NCBI GenBank assembly: GCA_964545075.1 | Contig: CAZJFS010000001.1 | Coordinates: 1 to 64,000, forward strand | DNA: 64,000 nucleotides | Reading direction: 5' to 3' | Source: DAOPXV01 sp035352535 | Lineage (GTDB): Bacteria > Muiribacteriota > UBA9980 | Made by a program: the position numbers and the translations under genes | The notes under the pieces: model-generated | Databases searched by the model: none | Seen by the model: only the letters and a program-made list of their open reading frames with translations | Told to the model about the DNA's origin: nothing | Part shown: one piece after another, positions 8,188 to 17,225 of the stretch | Layout: each line of letters begins with the position of its first letter | How positions within the stretch are numbered: position 1 is the stretch's first letter

Positions 8188-9162
8188 TTAAAGTTTTTCA
8201 TCCTTCACGTAAGGTTTTCCAAGATCGTGCGGCGATACCGATTTCCCGATAAAACCCGCGAGAACGATCATCGTAAGAATATACGGCAGCATCTGGATAA
8301 ACTGCTGAGGTATCTTAACGCCCAGAATCACCGGTTCGCTTATGAAAAATTCAAGCGCCTGCGCGAAACCGAAGAAGAGGGACGCGATAAAAGCGTTTAT
8401 AGGACTCCATTTTCCGGTTATCATGGCGGCAAGAGCGATATAGCCGCGCCCGGCGGACATATCCTTGCGGAAAGCGCCGGTAAGGGAAAGCGATAGATAG
8501 GCGCCGGCGAGTCCGGCGAGAATGCCTGAAATTATAACGCCGGCGTAACGCATCTTAGAAACGCTTATGCCGAGAGTATCGGCGGCTTTAGCGTGTTCAC
8601 CGGTAGCGCGCAGGCGAAGGCCGAAGACGGTTTTGAATAAAACCGTATGAGCGATAAAAACGACGGCTATGCCGATGAGGATTATCGGCGAAAAATCAAG
8701 CGCCTTATAAAGAAGCATCCGGTTATCGAAGCCAGCCTGCTTTACCGCTTCAGCGGCGGGCTTTACGACGCCGAGTATGGCGTTCATGTTAGGTATGGTC
8801 GCGACGTTTTCTGAAGTGCCCTTGATGCCGAAAATTATGTCGAGCAAAAATACCGTGAGACCGGATGCGAGCATATTTAGGGCTACGCCGGATACGACCT
8901 GGTTCGAATGATATTTTATCGAAATTACGGCGTGAATTGCGGCGAAAAGACCGCCGGCGATAACCGCTATCAAAAGGCCAAGCCAGGGCGAACCGGTATA
9001 GAAGCATCCAACGACGCCGAAGAACGCGCCAATGAGCATCATGCCTTCGAGAGCGATATTTATGACGCCGCTGCGTTCGCTGAAAATTCCGCCGACCGCG
9101 GTTATAAAGAGCGGCGCGGCCATCGAAAGCGTAGAGATTATCAATCTTATTAAAAATTCCAT
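8188..9162 (-). CDS. BMP-type nucleoside ABC importer, second permease
   Basis: A 324-aa integral membrane protein of the BPD_transp_2 family, with about eight hydrophobic helices. It carries the family's INIALEGMMLIGAFFG segment and a cytoplasmic coupling loop (AKAADTLGISVSKMRYAGV). It corresponds to the smaller permease (NupQ/YufQ position) of guanosine/nucleoside importers. AAGGTGA precedes the ATG. It follows the larger permease by 4 nt and is the last gene of the transporter operon, ending at the 8126-8166 terminator. Confidence 0.88.
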   Translation of the reverse strand: MEFLIRLIISTLSMAAPLFITAVGGIFSERSGVINIALEGMMLIGAFFGVVGCFYTGSPWLGLLIAVIAGGLFAAIHAVISIKYHSNQVVSGVALNMLASGLTVFLLDIIFGIKGTSENVATIPNMNAILGVVKPAAEAVKQAGFDNRMLLYKALDFSPIILIGIAVVFIAHTVLFKTVFGLRLRATGEHAKAADTLGISVSKMRYAGVIISGILAGLAGAYLSLSLTGAFRKDMSAGRGYIALAAMITGKWSPINAFIASLFFGFAQALEFFISEPVILGVKIPQQFIQMLPYILTMIVLAGFIGKSVSPHDLGKPYVKDEKL

Positions 9163-9166
9163 ATTA

Positions 9167-10828
9167 TCACCTTGATTCCTTGACGTTTAACATATTGCGG
9201 ACGATCTTATCGGCGGCTATGAAAAAGATTATTACCGCCTGAACTACAACGACAAGTTCCACCGGAACGCCAATCTCACGATTCATATAAGAGCCGCCGG
9301 TTTTTAAAAATCCAAAAAGCAAAGCGCTCAGTATTATTCCAAGCGGGTTATTGTTGACAAGAAGCGAAACGGCGATGCCGTCGATACCATATCCCACAAA
9401 AGCCGTACTGTTATATTTATGAAAAAGGCCCATGACGCGCTCGGACCCGGCGAGGCCCGCGAGCATGCCCGATATGAACATCGTGAGCATTATAGTTTTC
9501 GAGATGTTTATGCCGCTATACTCGGCCGCTTTCGCGTTCAGGCCGACCGATCTTATGTTAAACCCGAAGCTCGTCTTATATAGTATGAACCACATAAAAA
9601 CCGCCATCACAAGGGCGAGTATAAAACCGTAATTGAAGTCGTGACGCGCGAAGAAAGCCGGAAGAAACGCGCTGTGAGCGATCTCCGGAGTCTGAGGATT
9701 CGGACCGTTTTCCTTGAACCACGGATGCACCACGAGAAATCCGAGAAGCGTATAAGCTATGTAATTGAGCATTATAGTGCTTATGACCTCGTGGACGTTG
9801 AATTTGGCGCGGAACACGCCGGCTATGAGCGAATAAAGGCCGGCCGCGAGACCGGCGGCTAATATCGCCATTATAACATGAACCATGGGATTTATAGCAA
9901 ATTTCAACCCGACGATTCCGACTAACGCGGCGGCGAAACCGCCTATCATTACCTGACCCTCGCCGCCTATATTGAAAAGACCGCAATTGAAGGCGAACGA
10001 AACGGCGAGGCCGGTGAATATGAGCGGCGTAGTGGCCAGAAGCATATTCAAAAAATTCGTCCTGCTCGCGAATACGCCTTCATACATGGCTCCCATGGCG
10101 GAAACCGGCGATTCGCCTATCACTATTATAGCGATGCCCGCGAAAAAGAAGGCTATTAAAACAGCCAGAACCGGAATCAATATGAAGTTGAAGCGCCTCG
10201 TCATCCTGGCCGCGATAAATATAAGAAAAGCGGCTAATAAGACGGCGGTTATAGGTTTATAATTATTGAACTGGTAATAAAGGTCCATATTTCCGGCGTG
10301 ATCAAGCGTAAATTCATTCACGGTCTGAGAGCCTAACTGGCGCGACTGGAGCTTTCTATCCTTTAATATCTTTATAACGCCGTTTGGAAGCTCGAATTCA
10401 AAGCGAACCTTTATGTCGCGCATAACTTTTTCATCCGGATACAACGGCAAACTCTGTCTTATCTGATAACGATCGGTAAAATAAAGATCTTTCTGGACCA
10501 TTAAAACGCCGACGCATTCTTCAAGATCGACGAATTTTTTTGTCATCTTCACTAAACCGTCGGAACATTTTTCTTCGATAAGATCCGGAAAATCTCCCAG
10601 AAATTCGGCTTTAGCGAACTTCAAAAGTTCCGCATCCGGCGATAATTTAACTTCACGCGTCATCGAGCCGTCAGCGGATATTTTAGAGCTGACGTTAATC
10701 CAACGCGTCTCTCCGGCAATAGCGGAAGAAACCGCGCCCGTAAATTGCGCGGCCATAAGAAAAAACGCGAGGATAAAGATAACGGCTATTTTGACGGACA
10801 ATTTTAAATTTGTCATATTATTAAGCAT
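9167..10828 (-). CDS. BMP-type nucleoside ABC importer, first permease with extra N-terminal extracytoplasmic domain
   Basis: The C-terminal two thirds (about 195-553) are a BPD_transp_2 permease with GLFNIGGEGQVMIGG and AAEYSGINISKTIM segments. The first about 190 residues are extra: a signal-anchor helix (about 12-35), then a soluble region of about 150 residues with beta-rich character (e.g. VRFEFELPNGVIKILKD). The usual family length is near 350 aa, so this is a fusion or extension. The domain should face outside and could help dock the binding protein or substrate. The start overlaps the ATPase stop by 8 nt; an ATG at 10816 is an alternative. Confidence 0.82.
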   Translation of the reverse strand: MLNNMTNLKLSVKIAVIFILAFFLMAAQFTGAVSSAIAGETRWINVSSKISADGSMTREVKLSPDAELLKFAKAEFLGDFPDLIEEKCSDGLVKMTKKFVDLEECVGVLMVQKDLYFTDRYQIRQSLPLYPDEKVMRDIKVRFEFELPNGVIKILKDRKLQSRQLGSQTVNEFTLDHAGNMDLYYQFNNYKPITAVLLAAFLIFIAARMTRRFNFILIPVLAVLIAFFFAGIAIIVIGESPVSAMGAMYEGVFASRTNFLNMLLATTPLIFTGLAVSFAFNCGLFNIGGEGQVMIGGFAAALVGIVGLKFAINPMVHVIMAILAAGLAAGLYSLIAGVFRAKFNVHEVISTIMLNYIAYTLLGFLVVHPWFKENGPNPQTPEIAHSAFLPAFFARHDFNYGFILALVMAVFMWFILYKTSFGFNIRSVGLNAKAAEYSGINISKTIMLTMFISGMLAGLAGSERVMGLFHKYNSTAFVGYGIDGIAVSLLVNNNPLGIILSALLFGFLKTGGSYMNREIGVPVELVVVVQAVIIFFIAADKIVRNMLNVKESR

Positions 10829-12368
10829 TAGCGTTCACGCCCTTTTTTATACCGGCCATTAAAAGCCCCAGTTTTTCCTCGGTAGCGTCCGCCGCGTCCA
10901 TAGTTTCAAGTATCTCGCCTTCGTATATGACGCCTATCCTGTCAGAAAGATTCATTATTTCCGAAAGCTCCGCCGATATCAGAAGCACGGCGACGCCTGA
11001 GTCACGCAACTCGATTATTTTCTGGTGGATGAATTCGATCGCGCCTATATCGACGCCGCGAGTCGGCTGGGCTATTATAATTACGCGCGGCTGCTTTGAA
11101 AGTTCGCGCGCTATGACGACCTTCTGCTGGTTGCCGCCGGAAAGGTTCTGAGCCTTCACGCGTGAAGAACCGCATCTGATATCGTATTCTTTTATTTTTT
11201 CGGCCGCGTTATTTGCGAGCGCGTCGGAACATATCATGCCGAAACTCGAAAAAGGCTTTTTATGTATAAGGCTCGTAACCAGATTTTCCTCTATGTTAAA
11301 ATTCAATTGAAGCCCGCGCTTGTGACGATCCTCCGGAACATGGGCAACGCCGGACTCATATATTTCATCAGGCGTCATGCCGGTTATATCTTTTTCGCCG
11401 GTATCGGGGTTCGTCCTGTCGCATACCATAACGTTACCCGACACGGGCTTTCTGAGGCCGGATATAACCTCTAAAAGCTCCGACTGGCCGTTCCCTTCGA
11501 CGCCGGCGATGCCGAATATCTCGCCGCGCTTAACTTCCAGCGACACGTGCTTCAGGCACGTAAGGCCTTTATCGTTTTTCGCGACTATGCCGTCGAGCGT
11601 AAGGCCCTGCCCGAGAATCCTGGCTTTTCCTTTCTCTACATTGAAAACGACGTCGCGCCCGACCATCATTCTGGCGATATCGTTCTCGGTAACTTTCGAC
11701 GTCGGCTCGGTGCCGATGGTTTTGCCATGGCGTATAACGGTTATCTCGTCCGTGATACGCTTGATCTCCTTGAGCTTATGGCTTATAAAGATTATAGTGA
11801 CGCCGTTTTTCCGAAGGTTATCCATTATCTTTAAAAGTTCGCGGACCTCCTGCGGCGTTAAAACGGCCGTCGGTTCGTCCAAAATGATTATCTTCGCGCC
11901 GCGGTATAGCGTTTTAAGTATTTCAACGCGCTGGGCGAGGCCGACCGGTATAGACTCTATTCTGGCGTCCGGATCGACTATCAGCCCGTACCGATCCGAC
12001 AGCTCGGCCACCATTTCCCTGGCTTTTTTATAATTTAGAAAAAGTCCGCCTTCCGGCTCGCTTCCAAGTATTATATTCTCGGTTACTGTAAGAGGCCCGG
12101 CGAGCATGAAATGCTGATGGACCATTCCTATTCCGGCTTCTATGGCATCCTTCGGACCCTTGAATCCGGCGATCTTTTCATTCACGAATATTTCGCCTTC
12201 ATCCGGTTCGAGAAGCCCGTATAAAATATTCATCAGTGTCGATTTTCCGGCGCCGTTCTCGCCTACAAGTCCATGTATGGTGTTTTTGGCCACGGCAAAG
12301 GTTATATCGTCGTTAGCGACGACGTTTTTAAACCTTTTGGTAATTCCTTTCATTGAAAGGGCATTCAT
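10821..12368 (-). CDS. BMP-type nucleoside ABC importer, tandem ATPase subunit
   Basis: ATG at 12368 is preferred over the TTG at 12371 because GGAG lies 8 nt before it. The 515-aa protein holds two ABC ATPase domains. The first has Walker A GENGAGKST, Q-loop MVHQHFML and Walker B IILDEPTAVL. The second has a degenerate Walker A (GVEGNGQSELLE), signature LSGGNQQKVVIARE and Walker B IIIAQPTRGVD. This is the arrangement of NupO/YufO and sugar-importer ATPases. It energises the two permeases encoded downstream. Confidence 0.9.
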   Translation of the reverse strand: MNALSMKGITKRFKNVVANDDITFAVAKNTIHGLVGENGAGKSTLMNILYGLLEPDEGEIFVNEKIAGFKGPKDAIEAGIGMVHQHFMLAGPLTVTENIILGSEPEGGLFLNYKKAREMVAELSDRYGLIVDPDARIESIPVGLAQRVEILKTLYRGAKIIILDEPTAVLTPQEVRELLKIMDNLRKNGVTIIFISHKLKEIKRITDEITVIRHGKTIGTEPTSKVTENDIARMMVGRDVVFNVEKGKARILGQGLTLDGIVAKNDKGLTCLKHVSLEVKRGEIFGIAGVEGNGQSELLEVISGLRKPVSGNVMVCDRTNPDTGEKDITGMTPDEIYESGVAHVPEDRHKRGLQLNFNIEENLVTSLIHKKPFSSFGMICSDALANNAAEKIKEYDIRCGSSRVKAQNLSGGNQQKVVIARELSKQPRVIIIAQPTRGVDIGAIEFIHQKIIELRDSGVAVLLISAELSEIMNLSDRIGVIYEGEILETMDAADATEEKLGLLMAGIKKGVNANA

Positions 12369-12391
12369 CAAACCGTCTCCTTCATTATTTA

Positions 12392-13462
12392 TTACTTCTT
12401 ATTTTTCTTTTCCATCTCGACCATATAATCCGTGATTTTTATCTTTCCGGCCACTATGTCCTTTTTTATTTCCCCGAGCCTATTTAAATATTCCGGCGGT
12501 ATCCTGTCCTTCGTATATTTAAATTCAGAAGTATCGACGCCGTTCTCGGCTATTCCAAAGTTATGAATGCCGCCGGCGAACTTTCCCTCGACGATATCTT
12601 TTATAGTGTTATAAACGGCCACGTTACAGCGTTTTACCATCGAGGTAAGGACCGTTCCGGGAATAACTCCGTCCTGGTCCGAATCGACGCCTATCGCGAA
12701 TACGTTCTGTTCCTTGCATGCTTTTATAACGCCGCCGCCAGTGCCGCCGGCCGCATGAAACACGACGTCGCAGCCCTGAGTGATAAGTGAAAGCGTTATT
12801 TCACGGCCCTTTACCGGATCATTCCACGCGGAAGGGTCTGAACCCGTATATTTCACCATTACCTCGGCCGAGCCGTTAACGTATTTCGCTCCCTCTATAT
12901 AGCCCGTCTCGAATTTATGTATCAATGGTATGTCCATTCCGCCGACAAAACCTATTTTTTTAGTTTTAGACATCATGATGCCAAGGGCGCCGACCAGAAA
13001 CGATCCTTCATGTTCCTTAAAAAGAAGCGAAGCCACGTTCGGAAGGTCGATACAGCCGTCGATTATCGCGAAGCGTTTTTCCGGATATTCCCTGGCGATC
13101 TTTGAGATCGCGTCCTGCATAGCGAAACCGACGCCGACGATAAGATCGTAATCGTTTTGCGAAAACGCCGTCAGATGCTGCTCTTCCTCCATCTTATTGG
13201 AAGGCTGGCCTACATCGGATAATATTTTCAATTTTTTTTCGGCCTCCAGAAGTCCGAGATAAGCCGAATCGTTGAAGGACTTATCGCCAAGGCCGCCGAC
13301 ATCAACCACGAGGCCTACTTTGACCTTTTTCTTTTTTTCCTTCGCCGAAGCTTCGGAAAAATTAAAAACAGCTGAAAAGGATATGGCGATCATAAGAAAG
13401 ATCAAGGAAAAAGCTTTTAGTTTTTTCACCCGACCCGTTGCTTTGGCGGAAAATAAGAACAT
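12392..13462 (-). CDS. BMP family nucleoside-binding protein of the ABC importer
   Basis: A 356-aa secreted protein with a signal sequence (about residues 14-42) and no clear lipobox. The mature part is a BMP/PnrA-type periplasmic binding protein: VGLVVDVGGLGDKSFNDSAYLGL, a DLIVGVGFAMQDAI segment, VGFVGGMDIPLI, and HAAGGTGGGVIKACKE. Family members (BmpA, PnrA, YufN) bind purine nucleosides. GGGAG sits 9 nt before the ATG. It lies first in the four-gene importer set and 34 nt downstream of the aspartase-like gene. Confidence 0.9.
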   Translation of the reverse strand: MFLFSAKATGRVKKLKAFSLIFLMIAISFSAVFNFSEASAKEKKKKVKVGLVVDVGGLGDKSFNDSAYLGLLEAEKKLKILSDVGQPSNKMEEEQHLTAFSQNDYDLIVGVGFAMQDAISKIAREYPEKRFAIIDGCIDLPNVASLLFKEHEGSFLVGALGIMMSKTKKIGFVGGMDIPLIHKFETGYIEGAKYVNGSAEVMVKYTGSDPSAWNDPVKGREITLSLITQGCDVVFHAAGGTGGGVIKACKEQNVFAIGVDSDQDGVIPGTVLTSMVKRCNVAVYNTIKDIVEGKFAGGIHNFGIAENGVDTSEFKYTKDRIPPEYLNRLGEIKKDIVAGKIKITDYMVEMEKKNKK

Positions 13463-13496
13463 GATAATTATCTCCCTGTAAGTTATTTTTATTTTC

Positions 13497-14888
13497 TTAA
13501 ATTAAGCCGGGCTCCGTTATTTTTCTAGGCGCCCTTATTTTTTCGAGTTCTTCGTCGCTTAAAAGTTTTCGGTCTATCGCAAGATCCAGGACGGTCCTTT
13601 TTGACATCCTGGCTTCCTGAACCAGCTTAGACGCCTCCGAATAACCTAGTTTTCTCAATAATACTGCCGCGTGCCCGGAAGTGCTTTCGAAATAAGCCGA
13701 TAAAACCTTATCATTAGCCTTTATATAAGGAATGCATCTATCGGTGACGCTCAAAACCGAATTTGAAATAAGTTTTTGCGCGAACAACATGTTATATGAT
13801 ATGACCGGAATATATATGTTCAGATTCCGCGGCGCGAATGCCGACGCCTGAGCCACCACGTAATCAGCCCCCATAACCTGCATGCCTACCATTGAAAGCA
13901 TCTCAAGCATCGCCGGAGCGACCATGCCTGGAACCGCCGAAGATCCGGCGTGGACCGGCGGAACGCGTATCTCGTTTAATCCGGTATTAGGGCCTGATGC
14001 CATTACGCATATATCGGATGATATCTTTATCAAATTCAAGGCGAGGTTTTTAAGCTGCGCGGAATAATTCATAAAATCATAAGAAAATGCGGCCAGTTCA
14101 ACCATATTTTCAGATTTTTCAAGCGAAAGCTTAGTTATTTCGCATAACTTTCGGACCGAAACTTCCTGAAAATTCGCGTGCGTATTCAATCCCGTCCCGA
14201 CCTCGGTACCCCCGATATTCAAATTTTTCAAACGCCCCCTGGCATGATCGATATCCTCGGCGCTCTTCTTGATTATCTCCGCGAAAGCCAGAAACTCCTG
14301 ACCGAGCGTCATCGGAACGGAATCCTGAAAGCCGGCCCGCGCCGCTTTAATGGTCAGATCGAATTCAATGCTTTTTTTCAAAAACGCGTTTTTTAATTCG
14401 CCAAGCGCATTGAGCATTTTAACCGATCCCGAAAGGAGCGCTACGCGCAGCGCCGTAGAAAAAACATCCGTATCGGCCTGGGACATATTTACGTCGTCAA
14501 ACGGCGACAGGACGCCGTACGTTCCCTTTGGATAAGCTAATATTTCAAGCGCCCTGTTGGCGATGACCTCGTTTATATTCATGTTAAGCGAGGTCCCGCC
14601 GCCGGCGTGAAAAACATCGATCGCGAACTGCGAAAAATGAGCGCCGGCTATAATTTCGTCACAAGCTTTTATTATCGCGTTACCTTTTTCCAGCGAAAGC
14701 ATTTCAAGTTCGATATTCGCCAGAGCGCAGGCTTTTTTTACCTGAACGAAAGATATTATAAATTCAACCGGTTCCTTGAGTTCAGAAGCGTTGAAACTTT
14801 CAATGGCGCGAACGGTCTGCATACCGAAATACGTGATATTCGGAACTTCAACCTCGCCTATAAAATCTTTTTCAATACGCTTTGGCAT
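13497..14888 (-). CDS. Aspartase/fumarase superfamily protein with altered active site
   Basis: A 463-aa protein aligning along its length with aspartate ammonia-lyase, including GGGTSLNMNINEVIANRALE and GPNTGLNEIRVP. Several residues that hold substrate in AspA differ. The GRTHLQDA-type motif reads ARAGFQDS (about residue 184; Thr and His lost). The flexible catalytic loop GSSIMPGKVNP reads GSSAVPGMVAP (about 314; the first Ser kept, Met, Lys and Asn lost). The QSTND motif reads QADTD. It may act on another substrate, or be a non-catalytic homolog. AAGGAG precedes the ATG. It is flanked by DNA polymerase B and the nucleoside importer on the same strand. Confidence 0.85.
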   Translation of the reverse strand: MPKRIEKDFIGEVEVPNITYFGMQTVRAIESFNASELKEPVEFIISFVQVKKACALANIELEMLSLEKGNAIIKACDEIIAGAHFSQFAIDVFHAGGGTSLNMNINEVIANRALEILAYPKGTYGVLSPFDDVNMSQADTDVFSTALRVALLSGSVKMLNALGELKNAFLKKSIEFDLTIKAARAGFQDSVPMTLGQEFLAFAEIIKKSAEDIDHARGRLKNLNIGGTEVGTGLNTHANFQEVSVRKLCEITKLSLEKSENMVELAAFSYDFMNYSAQLKNLALNLIKISSDICVMASGPNTGLNEIRVPPVHAGSSAVPGMVAPAMLEMLSMVGMQVMGADYVVAQASAFAPRNLNIYIPVISYNMLFAQKLISNSVLSVTDRCIPYIKANDKVLSAYFESTSGHAAVLLRKLGYSEASKLVQEARMSKRTVLDLAIDRKLLSDEELEKIRAPRKITEPGLI

Positions 14889-14906
14889 CTACTTCTCCTT
14901 AAAGCA

Positions 14907-17216
14907 TTAGAAAAGTTCGCCCTGATCGGATTTCGAATCTCCGCCTTCAGGCGAAGCGCCGCCATCGAATTTTAAAACATCCTTGAATTTTTTATATTGC
15001 TGAGCCAGTTTGTCGGCATAATAAGCCGTATTGTAATCAGGCGTTTTCTCGTCAAATTCTTCCTTCATTTTACAGTTGGAATAAGCCGTCACTTTTTTCG
15101 CGGTACCGGTGACGTAAAACGAAACCGAATCCCCCGCCTGATATGACTTTGAAGACTTCAACGCGAGTTCATACTGGGCCGAAGGATTTCTTTTCCCTTC
15201 CTTTATCTTAACCTGATAGGCCGCGGGCGACTCGGTCAAAGTCTCGCTTTTACAAATGTTATCAATCGACATTTTTTTCGATTCCACATCGGCACGATAA
15301 CTTTCGTATAACGCCGGTATTTCCCCTTCACGGTCGCTGAGCATCAGATGGATCATTTCCTGGGTGAACTTGCGCAGGAATTTTTCGAGGCCGCGAGATT
15401 TCAAGGCTGAACCTTTTATCGTCAGCTTGTTTTCATAATCAAGAAGAGCGTAATTTTTCATTTTAAAGCTCAGCATTGATTTGAACCGGCCGTCGTACTC
15501 GACCTCGATGCCTTTCGGGAGTTCTTTATTTATATTGTTGACGATCTTTTCAAAGCCGGAATCATCTGAAACTCCAGCCGGAGGAACGAAATAAACGCCG
15601 TCCGTATCTATTTCGACGGGCTGACAGTTCATTTCCTTGAGCATCGAAACCATTTTCCTTATCGTATCGCGTCCGATTTCCGTAACCTTTCCGGCCGCCT
15701 CAACATCTGAAAAATTATGTATGGATGAACCGAGATAGCCATAAAATGAATTTATAAGCACTTTAAAAGTGTTCTGAAGCGCCTCGTAATACCTTTTATC
15801 ATGTTCATCAGTCGCTTTTTTCATCATTACCTTCGCCGAAATGCGGAAATCACGGAGCGTAATGAGCATAGGAATAAAAATTTCCATCAGGTCCGTTTTA
15901 GGGGCCACCTTATAAGTGATCATTATCGAAGGATAAAGCGATCTTACGTCGCAATGGCCGACGTTTTTCACGATACCCTCTATGAAGATATCCGTATAGC
16001 CGCCTTCAAAATCCATGGCCTGGCCTTTATTGTCGTTTTTAGGTATCGACCATCCGTTTCTGATATATTCGCGTATGAACAGCGAATTTATCTTCGTCGC
16101 GTTGCCGCGGACTATATTGTTTTGATAGGAATATGGAAATATCCGCGACTGGATGAAATGCCCGTATGACAATATTTCCGAGATGGCGACGGTTTCAATT
16201 ATATCGTCTCTGTTATATTTAACGAAATTGTCGTAATCATTCAAAAAACACGTCTTGATTTTTGAACTTTCGATATAAACCCTTCCGGCTGGGGCCACCC
16301 CGAAATGGACCGCGAGATGCTTCAGATTGAACGATTCGAGAGCCCTTGTCTGAACGTCGTAAAATTGGGCCAGAAACCACGTATCGACGATATTTCTTCC
16401 AAAGACGTCGCATCTTGTATAGTCCAGGGTCCGCTCGGCGACCTGAACGCGGGATTTCCTGAATTTTATCTCGGACCCGTTGCGGCCCCAGTCGAGCTTA
16501 ACCTTATGGCGCTTCGCGCGTTCGGCTATATAAGGAATATCGAATTTAAATATGTTGTGCCCCTCGATGGTGTCGGGATCGTATTCTTTTATTTTTTCGC
16601 ACAACCATAAAAGCATGGCCTTTTCATCCATATCCCGGACGGAGGCGTATTCGACGACGCCCGGCTTCGACGAAATATTTATGCCGATCAGAAGTATCCT
16701 GTCCGATTCGCGCTTGGCGTTAGAAAAATCATATTCATCGGCGCAGTCCGTTTCAATATCTATCGTCAGGCGCTTCAGATCCGAAAAGCGCATTCCCTTG
16801 AAATGAGTATCGCCCGAGGCGAGCATATACTGATGGACCGGATCGGAAATATAAAGATAAGGAGCGTTAGGCGCCGAGGGCTTGCATCCGGTAGTTATGA
16901 CGAGATGTTTGACGGCGTCCTCCAGCGCGCTCCAGCCGTGAAAACGGGCGAGATATTTATAATACCCGCCGCCCTTCAATTCAAGCATCTCAAGCGGCTT
17001 ATGCTTGGCGCCATAGATAGAAATTTCGTCATGCAAAAGAAGAAAAGGCTCGAATTTGATATCATTCGAATGAGTCTTTCCGTCAGAGCCGCGATAATAC
17101 CTTATTATATTTAAATTTTCTGAAAATTCTATCGAGGTAACGCTCGACATATCGGAATGCCCGAACAGAAGCTCATTTTCCTCGATAGAAATACCGGTTT
17201 GCGTAGGTTCGCTCAT
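14907..17216 (-). CDS. Family B DNA polymerase with 3'-5' exonuclease
   Basis: A 769-aa polymerase. The exonuclease domain shows Exo I (LTIDIETD, about residue 150), Exo II (EGHNIFKFDIPYI) and Exo III (YNRDDIIET). The palm shows motif A (DVRSLYPS, about 422), motif B (KVLINSFYGYLGS) and motif C (DTDGVYF, about 537). The C-terminus ends QGELF, which resembles a clamp-binding peptide (inference). It is related to bacterial Pol II and archaeal B polymerases; Pol II acts in repair and translesion synthesis. It sits 9 nt after an M20 peptidase gene and 18 nt before the aspartase-like gene. Confidence 0.9.
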   Translation of the reverse strand: MSEPTQTGISIEENELLFGHSDMSSVTSIEFSENLNIIRYYRGSDGKTHSNDIKFEPFLLLHDEISIYGAKHKPLEMLELKGGGYYKYLARFHGWSALEDAVKHLVITTGCKPSAPNAPYLYISDPVHQYMLASGDTHFKGMRFSDLKRLTIDIETDCADEYDFSNAKRESDRILLIGINISSKPGVVEYASVRDMDEKAMLLWLCEKIKEYDPDTIEGHNIFKFDIPYIAERAKRHKVKLDWGRNGSEIKFRKSRVQVAERTLDYTRCDVFGRNIVDTWFLAQFYDVQTRALESFNLKHLAVHFGVAPAGRVYIESSKIKTCFLNDYDNFVKYNRDDIIETVAISEILSYGHFIQSRIFPYSYQNNIVRGNATKINSLFIREYIRNGWSIPKNDNKGQAMDFEGGYTDIFIEGIVKNVGHCDVRSLYPSIMITYKVAPKTDLMEIFIPMLITLRDFRISAKVMMKKATDEHDKRYYEALQNTFKVLINSFYGYLGSSIHNFSDVEAAGKVTEIGRDTIRKMVSMLKEMNCQPVEIDTDGVYFVPPAGVSDDSGFEKIVNNINKELPKGIEVEYDGRFKSMLSFKMKNYALLDYENKLTIKGSALKSRGLEKFLRKFTQEMIHLMLSDREGEIPALYESYRADVESKKMSIDNICKSETLTESPAAYQVKIKEGKRNPSAQYELALKSSKSYQAGDSVSFYVTGTAKKVTAYSNCKMKEEFDEKTPDYNTAYYADKLAQQYKKFKDVLKFDGGASPEGGDSKSDQGELF

Positions 17217-17225
17217 TTTCCGTCC

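Noticed and set aside
11377..12033. 218-codon ORF on the + strand
   Set aside because: Antisense shadow of the tandem ABC ATPase, whose motifs are intact.
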